A stretch of DNA of 64,000 bases from Sphingobacteriales bacterium (GTDB taxonomy: Bacteria; Bacteroidota; Bacteroidia; Sphingobacteriales; Sphingobacteriaceae): the NCBI GenBank assembly GCA_028288165.1, contig JAQBOG010000023.1:62001-126000 (forward strand), given 5' to 3'. Made by a program: the position numbers and the translations under genes. The notes under the pieces were generated by a model that made no database searches, had not been told where the DNA came from, and worked only from the letters and a program-made list of their open reading frames with translations. Positions 17,805-26,031 of the stretch are shown here, in pieces; within the stretch, counting starts at the first letter, position 1; every line of letters begins with the position of its first letter.

Positions 17805-18644
17805 ATGGATTATAAGGAAGTAATATTTTCTATTAACTCCGGTGAAGAGTATCAAGCAGATATATTGATTGATACTCTTTCATTTATCGGGTTTGATACA
17901 TTTGAACAGACTGAAAATGGTTTTAAGGCTTATATACCTTTAAACGAGTTTGATCTTGATAAACTGGAGGCTTCTGTTAGCGATTTCAAAAATCAATTCA
18001 GTTTTAGTTTTTTAATAAATGAAATTGCTCACCAAAATTGGAATGAAATCTGGGAAAGCAATTTCGAACCGTTGAAAATTAAAGATTGCTACGTAAGAGC
18101 TACTTTCCACGCAGCTCAACCAGATTATAAGTACGAAATAATAATAGATCCAAAAATGGCTTTTGGAACGGGGCATCACCAAACCACATCAACTATGATG
18201 GAGTTAATGATGGCCGAAAATTTCAAAGAAAAGCAAGTGCTGGATATGGGTTGTGGCACCGGGATCCTGGCAATATTAGCATCCAAACTGGGCGCTAAGA
18301 GTGTGGTTGCAATAGATTACGATCCAGTTTGTTTTGAAAGTACAATTGAAAACTCCACATTGAATAATATTACAAATATTGTTGCCCTCTGTGGCTCAAA
18401 GGAAAGTATCCCTGACCAAAAATTCAATATAATTTTAGCAAATATCAATCGTAATATCCTATTAGATCAACTAGATAGTTATTCATCTGTTTTAAACGAA
18501 AATGGGTTAATCTTTTTAAGCGGGTTTTATGAAGAGATTGATTTAGACATGTTGAAAGAAAAAGCAGAATCTTTAGGCTTGAAATATGTCAAACACCAAA
18601 AATCAAACGATTGGGTTGCAACAAAATTTACTAACGAAGCGTAA
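17805..18644 (+). CDS. prmA: Ribosomal protein L11 methyltransferase
   Basis: A 279-residue SAM-dependent methyltransferase that trimethylates ribosomal protein L11. The N-terminal substrate-binding domain (about residues 1-95) is followed by the Rossmann-fold catalytic domain: KMAFGTGHHQTTSTMMELM, the SAM-binding LDMGCGTGILAILASKLGA, AIDYDP and the NINRNILLDQL motif (IV/post IV). The start is 5 bp after the tpiA stop, indicating co-transcription. Confidence 0.95.
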   Translation: MDYKEVIFSINSGEEYQADILIDTLSFIGFDTFEQTENGFKAYIPLNEFDLDKLEASVSDFKNQFSFSFLINEIAHQNWNEIWESNFEPLKIKDCYVRATFHAAQPDYKYEIIIDPKMAFGTGHHQTTSTMMELMMAENFKEKQVLDMGCGTGILAILASKLGAKSVVAIDYDPVCFESTIENSTLNNITNIVALCGSKESIPDQKFNIILANINRNILLDQLDSYSSVLNENGLIFLSGFYEEIDLDMLKEKAESLGLKYVKHQKSNDWVATKFTNEA

Positions 18645-18689
18645 TCCAATATATAATCATCAATCCTAATTTAAAAAGTAAATAATATT

Positions 18690-20057
18690 ATGCGTGTACA
18701 TTTCATTGCAATCGGCGGAAGCACCATGCACAATTTGGCAATCGCTTTATCAAAAAAAGGTTATCAAGTAACCGGTTCTGATGATATTGTTTTCGAGCCT
18801 TCTAAATCACGCTTACTTAAATATAATTTGCTGCCAGCATTTGAAGGTTGGGATGTTAATAATATAAATCCTGATTTAGATGCGGTTATATTAGGGATGC
18901 ATGCTCGTCTGGACAATCCTGAGCTGTTAAAAGCACAAGAACTAGGATTAAAAATTTATTCATATCCAGAATATATATACGAACAATCAAAAAATAAATT
19001 AAGAGTGGTGATTGGCGGTAGTCATGGTAAAACTACCATTACTTCAATGATCCTTCATGTACTCAATTTCTACAATAAGGAATTCGATTATCTGGTTGGA
19101 GCACAGTTGGAAGGATTCGAGACCATGGTAAAGGTTACACAAGAAGCTCCTACTATTATTATAGAAGGCGATGAGTATTTAGCGTCACCAATAGACAGAC
19201 GGCCGAAATTTCATTTATATAAAGCTAACATTGGAATAATAAGTGGAATAGCATGGGATCACATCAATGTTTTTCCTACTTACGAAAGCTATGTTGATCA
19301 ATTTAGAATCTTTCTTGAAACAATTGAGCCAAACGGGACTATTATATATAGTGAGGAAGATCCGGAAGTAAAATCAGTAGTTGAGAGCTTTCATGGGGCT
19401 ATAAAAAAATTGCCTTACAGTACACCCAAACATTCCATAACCAATGGAATAACGCAGTTAGATACCGATGAAGGCTGTTTTGACCTTTTGGTTTTCGGTA
19501 ATCATAATTTGCTTAATTTAAATGTTGCAAGAATTGCTTGTAACCAATTAAATATTTCTAACTTGCACTTTTATAAAGCCATTCAAAGCTTTTCAGGTGC
19601 CGCTCGTCGGCTTGAGCTATTAGGCAAGAATGATGATCTAGCAATTTATAAGGATTTTGCCCACTCACCATCGAAGTTAAAAGCTACAGTAGAAGCCGTT
19701 AAAAATCAATTTCCTGACAGAAAATTGGTGGCAGTGATGGAATTGCATACGTTTAGTAGTTTAAACAAGAACTTTTTAAGTGAATATTCGGGATCAATGG
19801 ATGATGCCGACGAAGCAATAGTCTTTATAGATAAAAAGACCTTTTCACAAAAAGGTATGGAGCCTTATAGCGATTTAGATGTTATACAAGCTTTTGGGAA
19901 CGAAAAGGTAAAATTTTTCAACAATCCCGAAATATTAAAACAATTTTTAAGTTATCTTAATTATAAGAGAAAAAATTTGCTGTTAATGAGTTCTGGTAAT
20001 TTTGGGAACATCAATCTCGTTGAGCTTACAGGGGAAATACTTTTGAAGGCGCAGTAA
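18690..20057 (+). CDS. mpl: Murein peptide ligase (UDP-MurNAc:L-Ala-gamma-D-Glu-mDAP ligase)
   Basis: A 455-residue Mur-ligase family protein that recycles cell-wall tripeptide by joining it to UDP-MurNAc. The N-terminal Rossmann domain begins VHFIAIGGSTMHNLAIALSK; the ATP loop is GGSHGKTTITSMILHVL; the central domain has IEGDEYLASPIDRRPKFHLY and GIAWDHINVFPTYESY; the C-terminal domain has YKDFAHSPSKLKATVEAVK. The AxGGSxMHxLA start and DRRPKF are typical of Mpl rather than MurC, and the length fits (E. coli Mpl 457). It is in the tpiA-prmA-mpl unit. Confidence 0.93.
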   Translation: MRVHFIAIGGSTMHNLAIALSKKGYQVTGSDDIVFEPSKSRLLKYNLLPAFEGWDVNNINPDLDAVILGMHARLDNPELLKAQELGLKIYSYPEYIYEQSKNKLRVVIGGSHGKTTITSMILHVLNFYNKEFDYLVGAQLEGFETMVKVTQEAPTIIIEGDEYLASPIDRRPKFHLYKANIGIISGIAWDHINVFPTYESYVDQFRIFLETIEPNGTIIYSEEDPEVKSVVESFHGAIKKLPYSTPKHSITNGITQLDTDEGCFDLLVFGNHNLLNLNVARIACNQLNISNLHFYKAIQSFSGAARRLELLGKNDDLAIYKDFAHSPSKLKATVEAVKNQFPDRKLVAVMELHTFSSLNKNFLSEYSGSMDDADEAIVFIDKKTFSQKGMEPYSDLDVIQAFGNEKVKFFNNPEILKQFLSYLNYKRKNLLLMSSGNFGNINLVELTGEILLKAQ

Positions 20058-20092
20058 AATCAACAATCAAACAAAAAGTAAATTTTAAACAA

Positions 20093-20428
20093 ATGAAAAC
20101 TTTAGGAAAAAAAATCAGATTATTAAGACACCAAAAAAGCTGGAGCCAGGAAGATGTTGCTAAGAGGTTAGACATTTCTATTCCCGCTTTTTCAAAAATT
20201 GAGACAGGTATTACAGACGTTAACCTTTCGCGTTTAGAGCAAATTTCTGCTTTGTTTGAAATGAGTGTTGTTCAATTATTAACCTTCAACGACACTGAAG
20301 AACAGGAAAAATATACTTCTGATCTCGAAGTACTTACTAAAAGAGTACAAGAGCGTGAATCAGAAGTTATCAGTCTTCAGAAGAAGGTGATTGAACTATA
20401 TGAAGAATTAAGACACGTTAAAGCTTAA
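20093..20428 (+). CDS. XRE-family transcriptional regulator with C-terminal coiled coil
   Basis: A 111-residue protein. Residues 4-62 form a Cro/CI-type helix-turn-helix (LGKKIRLLRHQKSWSQEDVA, KRLDISIPAFSKIETGITDV). Residues about 70-108 are a charged heptad-like helix (VLTKRVQERESEVISLQKKV), probably a dimerisation coiled coil. It lies 35 bp after mpl in the same direction and ahead of a strong terminator, so it is the last gene of that unit. Target genes cannot be read from the sequence. Confidence 0.9.
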   Translation: MKTLGKKIRLLRHQKSWSQEDVAKRLDISIPAFSKIETGITDVNLSRLEQISALFEMSVVQLLTFNDTEEQEKYTSDLEVLTKRVQERESEVISLQKKVIELYEELRHVKA

Positions 20429-20441
20429 TATTTTAGAATAA

Positions 20442-20472
20442 ACCTTCCAGTTTAAACTGGAAGGTGTTTTTA
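20442..20472. terminator. Bidirectional terminator between convergent genes
   Basis: A perfect 24-base palindrome (half-site ACCTTCCAGTTT) at 20442-20465. It is followed by a T run on the plus strand and sits between the regulator gene and the convergent GNAT-like gene. Confidence 0.85.
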
Positions 20473-20473
20473 T

Positions 20474-21601
20474 CTAAAATACTTTTCTCATAGTGATATG
20501 TCTTTTACCAAAAGTAGCTCCTGTTGCTTGGTGGATGGCTAGCATTTTGTCGTTAAAATCCCCAACCCAAGAGAGTTCAAGCTCTTTATATTGGTTTAGA
20601 GGTAAAACATATTCTTTCAATTTAATAAACATGGCAGATTCCAGACCATGCTTTTGATATGCCTGCTTTGTTCCCATAACTACAGCCCGCATCCTTGAAA
20701 CACCTTTCCATCGATTGTAAGCAAATCTCAATTTCTCTAGTAATCCCAATTTTCCGTTCAACGGTTTTATCATTTGATTTGCGTCGGGAAGGATCACCAC
20801 AAAAGAGGCAGGTTCATTATTTACGTAGGCAAACCAAATCAACTTTTCGTCCATAATAACTTTCATTTTATTGAAGCTTTCCAAGACGACTTGCTTTTTT
20901 ATTGGTACGAAATTTTCAAAATTTTTCCAGGCATCATTGTAGATTTCCATAAAGTTTTCTGCAAAACGATCAAACTCTTTAACTTTTAAGTGTTCGAATC
21001 GATAGCCAGGCTTTTTAGATACCCAATCTGCAATTTTTGTAAAACGCTCGGGAAATGGCTTATTTACCTCAAGATGATTAGTTATTTGCTCATACACCTT
21101 AATAAAACCATAGTTTTCAAATAGTTGTTTGTAATATGGTTTATGATAATTCATGCCAAATGATGGCTGAGTAAATCCTTCAACCAGTAAGCCCCAAAAA
21201 TTATCGTTTTCGCCAAAGTTTATTGGCCCATCCATTGCAGCCATTCCCTTAGCTTTTAACCAGTTTTTTGCTGTGTCGAATAATACAGTTGCTGCTTTAT
21301 TATCATCAATACATTCAAAAAACCCAGTACCACCTGTTGGTTGCTCAAATTGATAAGCTTTAAGATCATTAATAAATGCAGCAATCCTTCCAATTAAAAG
21401 TCCCTTATCATCGTGTAGTACCCAACGGATACATTTACCATGATTATGGAAACTATTTTTTTTCGGATCGAATACTGCATCCATATCCTGATCCAACGGG
21501 CAAACCCAATTAGGATCATCTTTGTATATTATACGGGCAACGTTCAAAAAATCTTTAGCAGTATTACTATTTGTAATTTCAGTTAAAATCATTTTTAACA
21601 A
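20474..21601 (-). CDS. YghO-like GNAT-superfamily protein
   Basis: A 375-residue soluble protein of the conserved group that begins with an 'I..D..WVCPLDQD..A.FDPKKN' segment (here IIYKDDPNWVCPLDQD followed by FDPKKNSFHNHG). It has a core of the form GRIAAFIND...FFECIDDNKAATVLFD and a segment DGPINFGENDNFWGLLVEGF. The C-terminal part resembles a GNAT fold (MRAVVMGTKQAYQKHGLESA, ELSWVGDFNDKMLAI). The substrate is unknown; homologues near E. coli YghO are also uncharacterised. An ATG three codons downstream (MILTEITNS) is an equally possible start. It converges on the XRE gene through a shared terminator. Confidence 0.6.
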   Translation of the reverse strand: MLKMILTEITNSNTAKDFLNVARIIYKDDPNWVCPLDQDMDAVFDPKKNSFHNHGKCIRWVLHDDKGLLIGRIAAFINDLKAYQFEQPTGGTGFFECIDDNKAATVLFDTAKNWLKAKGMAAMDGPINFGENDNFWGLLVEGFTQPSFGMNYHKPYYKQLFENYGFIKVYEQITNHLEVNKPFPERFTKIADWVSKKPGYRFEHLKVKEFDRFAENFMEIYNDAWKNFENFVPIKKQVVLESFNKMKVIMDEKLIWFAYVNNEPASFVVILPDANQMIKPLNGKLGLLEKLRFAYNRWKGVSRMRAVVMGTKQAYQKHGLESAMFIKLKEYVLPLNQYKELELSWVGDFNDKMLAIHQATGATFGKRHITMRKVF

Positions 21602-21664
21602 TAGATATCGGCTTTAAATTTTATGCCTGCCGTGCTTTTTAAATATTAAATATCAATAGTAAAA

Positions 21665-21847
21665 TTAAAATTCATCGTCGTCATCATCAAAATCGCCAAA
21701 TGTGTCAATCTCATCATCTAATGGTATGTCTAATTCATCGTCGTCATCATCATCGGGATCTAACATAAACGATCCGGAATTAAGGCTACTGTTGAAATAG
21801 TTTGCCTTATTGTTTTCTGCTGCTAATTGAGTTGTTTGAGTGTTCAT
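21665..21847 (-). CDS. Small, extremely acidic protein
   Basis: A 60-residue protein, unrecognised. The N-terminal half is neutral and Asn/Gln/Ser-rich (MNTQTTQLAAENNKANYFN). The C-terminal half contains runs of Asp (DPDDDDDDELDIPLDDEID, then FGDFDDDDDEF) and must be disordered with a very low isoelectric point. It has its own ATG, lies 47 bp downstream of scpB on the same strand and is followed by 63 bp before the GNAT-like gene. It may be a metal- or cation-binding or nucleic-acid-mimic tail; this is speculation. Its length and the clean reading frame favour a real gene. Confidence 0.55.
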   Translation of the reverse strand: MNTQTTQLAAENNKANYFNSSLNSGSFMLDPDDDDDDELDIPLDDEIDTFGDFDDDDDEF

Positions 21848-21894
21848 CTTAAATCAAATTTAGTTTATGAAATAATATGTTTAATACTTAAATA

Positions 21895-22446
21895 TTAGTC
21901 TTGTTGTTTCCCTATTTGGTTATTATTTGTGATTTCATTCATTATAGGAAGATCTTTAATGGATGCAAGTCCGAAATGATCCATAAAGATATTACTTGTA
22001 ATGTATAAAATAGGCTTTCCTACTGTATTTGCTTTGCCCGCTATGCTTATCAATTCTTTTTCCAACAGTCGCTGAATAGTGTATTCGCAATTTACTCCTC
22101 TAATCTGTTCTACATTAATCTTGGTTATCGGCTGCTTATACGCAATAATAGCAAGAGTCTCTAACGAAGCCTGGCTTAAATTTTTTTTCGAACGATTGAT
22201 TTGAAGCTGACTAATGATCGAATGATATTTGTTTTTGGTTAAAAATTGATAGCCTCCGTTGATAGTAACCAAGTCGATGGCATTTCCTTTATATCGTTCT
22301 CGTATAGAAGTAATCGCATCATCAATTTCTCTCGATAAAAGTTCTTTATTAAATACATTTTGTATTAACAGTTTAATTTCCAATATGCTTATGCTTTTTT
22401 CAGAAGCAAAAATCAAAGCCTCAATATTTAATTCAATTTCATTCAC
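21895..22446 (-). CDS. scpB: Segregation and condensation protein B
   Basis: A 183-residue ScpB, the winged-helix kleisin partner that works with Smc and ScpA in chromosome condensation. It begins IELNIEALIFASEKSISILE and has the two tandem winged-helix domains, with the family hallmark SQASLETLAIIAYKQPITK (second domain) and the EQIRGVNCEYTIQRLLEK motif. The C-terminus is short and polar. scpA is not in this window. Confidence 0.93.
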   Translation of the reverse strand: MNEIELNIEALIFASEKSISILEIKLLIQNVFNKELLSREIDDAITSIRERYKGNAIDLVTINGGYQFLTKNKYHSIISQLQINRSKKNLSQASLETLAIIAYKQPITKINVEQIRGVNCEYTIQRLLEKELISIAGKANTVGKPILYITSNIFMDHFGLASIKDLPIMNEITNNNQIGKQQD

Positions 22447-22645
22447 CTTCGCCAGTTATCGTATTTCAAAAGTAATACAAACCTTATAATTGAGGATAAA
22501 AAATCCATCTTAATTCACTTATTTGTTTTAAAAAGTTGGTTAATCAGCAATATTCTCCGCTTGAGTATCTGCTTCGTTTCATTTGACGTATTTCCTTTTA
22601 TAACAGTATAAACTAACAAATCTGTTGAACAAAAAACTTAATCTT

Positions 22646-23079
22646 ATGTCAAATCTTAAAAAAAATGAGGGGGAATTACTGCTTAGTCTGGATACTTTCT
22701 TTCCTCTAAAGTACACCGCCGCTTTGGGTTCTATGTTTAAAAAAGCATATGGCCAAACTCCATCTAAAGTTCTTGATGCATTGAACTTTGCTTTAACGTT
22801 AGAGCATTTGACAGACAGTAATTACAGATGCGGGTGGCTCACCAGTAATGCAAGCAACATATGACTTTACTGCCAAAGGAACATTCCTTACCGTATTTAC
22901 AAGCTGGTGTTACTGCAGCCGATGCAATTTATGCTGGTGAGGTAAATGACACTCAAGCGGGTATTAAAATAACTGGAATTAACGGTATGACTGTTTCTAT
23001 GTCGGCAGCGACAGAAGCTTTTGATGAGCCTTTAACCAAAGCTCAAGTTACCGCAATTGTTACTCCATTCTTTGTTTAA
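22646..23079 (+). pseudogene. Decayed ferritin-like (Ferritin_2-type) protein gene
   Basis: Three pieces of one protein occur in three successive frames. Frame A (22646-about 22830) reads AALGSMFKKAYGQTPSKVLD and then ALNFALTLEHLTDSNY, the start of the Ferritin_2 helix A. A second frame, open from 22812, reads AGGSPVMQATYDFTAKGTFL, matching the internal G(G/S)xPV...TxDFTAxGxF segment. A third frame (about 22909-23079) reads GVTAADAIYAGEVNDTQAG and ends ATEAFDEPLTKAQVTAIVTP, the usual C-terminus. The segments that should carry most helices and metal ligands are missing, so at least two internal deletions with frameshifts have destroyed the gene. An in-frame TTG at 22625 also exists. Intact relatives are about 250-280 residues; here about 145 codons remain. 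Confidence 0.75.
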
Positions 23080-23096
23080 TTAAATTGAGTTGTTTA

Positions 23097-23127
23097 AAAG
23101 AGAGGATTTTAATTCTCTCTTTTTTAT
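23097..23127 (+). terminator. Terminator after the ferritin-like pseudogene
   Basis: AAGAGAG and CTCTCTT pair around an A/T-rich loop with a T6 run, retained although the gene is decayed. Confidence 0.8.
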
Positions 23128-23183
23128 GAAATTAATTTTGTGATCCTCTGAGTTTGATTATCAATATATTTTAATAGTAGTTT

Positions 23184-23279
23184 GGGCGTTCGGGCAGGCT
23201 TTTCGTTTCAATCTTTTTTGCATTTCTTCCGCTACGCTTCAGGAATACAAAAAAGGATTTCCACTTCAATCCTTAACGC
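23184..23279 (+). repeat. Dispersed palindromic element, subfamily A, copy R3
   Basis: Begins GGGCGTTCGGGCAGGC and ends AATCCTTAACGC. The central stem is extended (TTTTTTG...CAAAAAA plus inner TTCC/GGAA), making this the longest A copy at 96 bp. It lies between the convergent 3' ends of the ferritin pseudogene and the GNAT-nitrilase gene. Confidence 0.85.
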
Positions 23280-23386
23280 AAAACTTAGCACCTTTATAAA
23301 AACACTTCCTGTGTGCTACGCAAACATTTAAAATAGACTCAAGTTGATACTCCTTTCCGGTATTAAGAAGGCACCATCAAGTTCAA

Positions 23387-24895
23387 TTACTTAAGCAGTT
23401 TAACTTCATACAAGTCTTTACGTCGGTCCTTCAGGATTTTTACCGTTCCGAAATGATGAAGCTCATCCAAAAGGTGAAGGTCGACGTCTACAACCAGCAC
23501 CATTTCCGTATTTGGAGTTGCTTCTGCTTTTACAGCATTGGTTGGGAAAGCAAAATCAGACGGCGTAAACACGGCAGATTGAGCAAATTGTATATCCATA
23601 TTGTTAACCTTCGGTAAGTTACCCACACAACCTGCTATTGCTACATAACATTCATTTTCTATAGCCCTTGCTTGTGCACAATGCCTTACTCTGGTATAGC
23701 CATTCTGTGTATCTGTTAAAAACGGAACAAATAAAATCTGCATTCCCTGATCAGCATAGATTCTGCTTAACTCTGGAAATTCTACATCATAGCAAATAAG
23801 AATACCGATTTTTCCACAATCGGTATCAAAAACCTCAATTTTATCGCCACCCACCATTCCATAATATTTCTTTTCATTTGGAGTGATATGGATTTTTCGA
23901 AACTCATCGGTTTTGCCTGTTCTATGGCATAAATAAGTTGCATTATATAGTTTATTATCTTCCAATATAGGCATACTACCAGAAATGATATTTACATTAT
24001 ATGATACAGCAAAATGTTGTATTTTCTGAACAATTTCTTCAGTCAATTCGGCTAATTTTCTCATAGCCTCTATTTCTGGTAAATGATTATAAGGCTGTAG
24101 AAGTGGCGTATTAAAAAGCTCTGGAAAAAGAATAAAGTCAGATTTATATCCACTTAATGTATCTACAAAAAATTCTACTTGTTCGTAGAACGTGCCAATA
24201 TCAGGAAATAGTCGCATTTCCCATTGAACCAGCCCAATACGAATAGTCTTTGCAGAACGGGCCGAAGCATCTACACCTTGGTAATAGATGTTATTCCATT
24301 CAATCAGGGTTGCAAATTCCTTCGATTCATGATCGCCCGGCAAATAGTTCTTCAGTACTTTCCGTACATGAAAATCGTTCGAAATTTGAAAAGTTAACGT
24401 TGGATCGTATAGTTCCTTTGCTTTTACTTTGTCAATATATTGCCTAGGGCTCAAAACATCAGCATGAGCATGATACCCTGGTATGCGACCGCCGGCAATG
24501 ATGCTTTTTAAATTAAGAGTTTCGCAAAGCTCTTTTCTGGCTTCGTATAAACGTCGGCCTAAACGTAAACCTCTATATTCTGGAGATACAAAAATTTCAA
24601 TACCGTATAAAGTATCACCGTTGGGATTGTGAGTTGAAAAAGTGTATTTACCAGTTATTAATTCGTAAGTATGTTTGTCTCCATACTCATCATATTCAAC
24701 AATTATAGCTAATGAACAAGCCACTACTTTATCATCAACAGCAATACATAACTGACCTTCAGGGAATAATTTCAATAATTTTTCGATTGTTTGCTTACTC
24801 CAAATCTGACCTCCTAAAGTGTCATAAGCCTGCTCCATTGATTCTTTCAGGTCATCATAATCCTCGAGTGTAAGTTTTCTGGTTTCAATATTCAT
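23387..24895 (-). CDS. Fused GNAT acetyltransferase / carbon-nitrogen hydrolase
   Basis: A 502-residue two-domain protein. Residues 1-160 are a GNAT domain (MNIETRKLTLEDYDDLKESM; the acetyl-CoA loop region YRGLRLGRRLYEARKELC). Residues about 215-500 are a nitrilase-superfamily amidohydrolase with the Glu-Lys-Cys triad: E in FILFPELFNTPLLQ, K in FRKIHITPNEKKYYGM and C in GILICYDVEFPELSRIY. Such fusions are known in several phyla, but the substrate is not established. The gene is monocistronic and preceded by about 290 bp of non-coding sequence. Confidence 0.9.
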   Translation of the reverse strand: MNIETRKLTLEDYDDLKESMEQAYDTLGGQIWSKQTIEKLLKLFPEGQLCIAVDDKVVACSLAIIVEYDEYGDKHTYELITGKYTFSTHNPNGDTLYGIEIFVSPEYRGLRLGRRLYEARKELCETLNLKSIIAGGRIPGYHAHADVLSPRQYIDKVKAKELYDPTLTFQISNDFHVRKVLKNYLPGDHESKEFATLIEWNNIYYQGVDASARSAKTIRIGLVQWEMRLFPDIGTFYEQVEFFVDTLSGYKSDFILFPELFNTPLLQPYNHLPEIEAMRKLAELTEEIVQKIQHFAVSYNVNIISGSMPILEDNKLYNATYLCHRTGKTDEFRKIHITPNEKKYYGMVGGDKIEVFDTDCGKIGILICYDVEFPELSRIYADQGMQILFVPFLTDTQNGYTRVRHCAQARAIENECYVAIAGCVGNLPKVNNMDIQFAQSAVFTPSDFAFPTNAVKAEATPNTEMVLVVDVDLHLLDELHHFGTVKILKDRRKDLYEVKLLK

Positions 24896-25129
24896 TGCGT
24901 AAAATTTTCTTAATTAGTATGGGATTGACAGTTGTCAAATTTAAAATAATGAAATGAGATAGATTGCTCTTTATGCCAAAACAACATATTTGACCTTAAT
25001 GTTAGCTAATAAACTATTTTTTTGTAAAAGCACAACTCAATAGGGACGAGGTGTGTTTGAAAAATATCTGATTATATTGATTGTTTTTGAATAATCTACT
25101 GATTAACGTTGTCAAGAAACAATTCAATA

Positions 25130-25174
25130 AAAAACCTGCTTTTCGTTCTCTTGAAGAATAAAAAGCAGGTTTTT
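25130..25174 (-). terminator. Terminator after lolA
   Basis: A perfect 14-bp stem (AAAAACCTGCTTTT with its complement) with a 17-base loop, 15 bases after the lolA stop. It is symmetrical enough to act in both directions. Confidence 0.85.
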
Positions 25175-25188
25175 CAATGGTAAAAATA

Positions 25189-25836
25189 TTACCTTAAGTC
25201 AACTACTTCTATACCGGGATATTTACGGCTATCAAATGCGAAAGTAGCCTCTGGAAGGCTATTACTTGGAGTAAATGATTTTATTTCGTAAGTGTAATGA
25301 TTTCCGTTTTTATCAAAAATCACGGCGTTTGTGATACGTTTATTAATTTTATCTATTTGTAAACGCACCTTAAAGAATGATTTACTTCCTTCTATTGGTG
25401 TTAAATCAATATTGTGATAAACTCTATTATTTATTTTTGAATCACCTGTATATAAATACTTATATCCCTTTTCATAGATCACAAATATTTTAGCGGGATT
25501 CAAAGCATCACTGGAATTGTCAACATCACTCACTTGAACCTCTTTATCGGCTTTTAAGTAGGTCCATTGACTTTTTCCATCACTTATAATTTCCTGATTA
25601 TTTAATACAACCCGGTATTTATTCGTTTTTGATTGTAAGTATAATGTACCAGCTTGTTTTTCTTTGATTTTAGCCTGTGGATTATCTATTGTGTAAGTGA
25701 ATTCTGTTTTAATAGCATCGTACGTTTTATATCTCTTACTTACTTCTGCTAAAATAGATTTTGCTTGATCTACCTGAGCCATTCCGTTTAATCCATTTAA
25801 AAGTATTAGGAGCGTACCTATTATTATTTTCTTCAT
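25189..25836 (-). CDS. lolA: LolA-type outer-membrane lipoprotein carrier
   Basis: A 215-residue periplasmic protein. Signal peptide 1-20 (KKIIIGTLLILLNGLNGMAQ), then the LolA fold: AKSILAEVSKRYKTYDAIKT, EFTYTIDN, KQAGTLYLQSKTNKYRVVLN, the conserved ISDGKSQWTYL and FDKNGNHYTYEIKSFTP. LolA ferries lipoproteins from the inner-membrane LolCDE exporter to the outer membrane. It follows ftsK on the same strand, a common pairing in Bacteroidota, but a 195-bp gap with repeat copy R6 separates them. Confidence 0.88.
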   Translation of the reverse strand: MKKIIIGTLLILLNGLNGMAQVDQAKSILAEVSKRYKTYDAIKTEFTYTIDNPQAKIKEKQAGTLYLQSKTNKYRVVLNNQEIISDGKSQWTYLKADKEVQVSDVDNSSDALNPAKIFVIYEKGYKYLYTGDSKINNRVYHNIDLTPIEGSKSFFKVRLQIDKINKRITNAVIFDKNGNHYTYEIKSFTPSNSLPEATFAFDSRKYPGIEVVDLR

Positions 25837-25884
25837 TTTTTTAAGATTTATGTTTTGGAAGATTAGATTTGGGATTTACTCTTT

Positions 25885-25985
25885 GCGTGAAGGATTGAAG
25901 TGTAAAGCCCGGAGGCCCGATTTTTACTCGGGGTGAGGACTTGAAACGTAAAGCCTGACCCACCTTCTTTGGTGGGGCACGCCCC
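25885..25985 (-). repeat. Dispersed palindromic element, subfamily B, copy R6
   Basis: In minus-strand reading it begins GGGGCGTGCCCCACC, forms a 5' hairpin (CCCACC/GGTGGG), has a GGCTTTACGTTTCAAGTC unit, a central stem CCCGA/TCGGG with A/T loop, a GGGCTTTACACTTCAATCC unit, and ends TTCACGC. It lies upstream of lolA and downstream of ftsK. Confidence 0.85.
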
Positions 25986-26031
25986 ATAATCTATCTGACT
26001 ACCGACGATCAGCAAAGTTTAAATTAAAATA

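Noticed and set aside
22861..23079. Separate 72-residue protein after the ferritin-like start
   Set aside because: It reads as the C-terminal piece of the same decayed ferritin-like gene, not as an independent gene.
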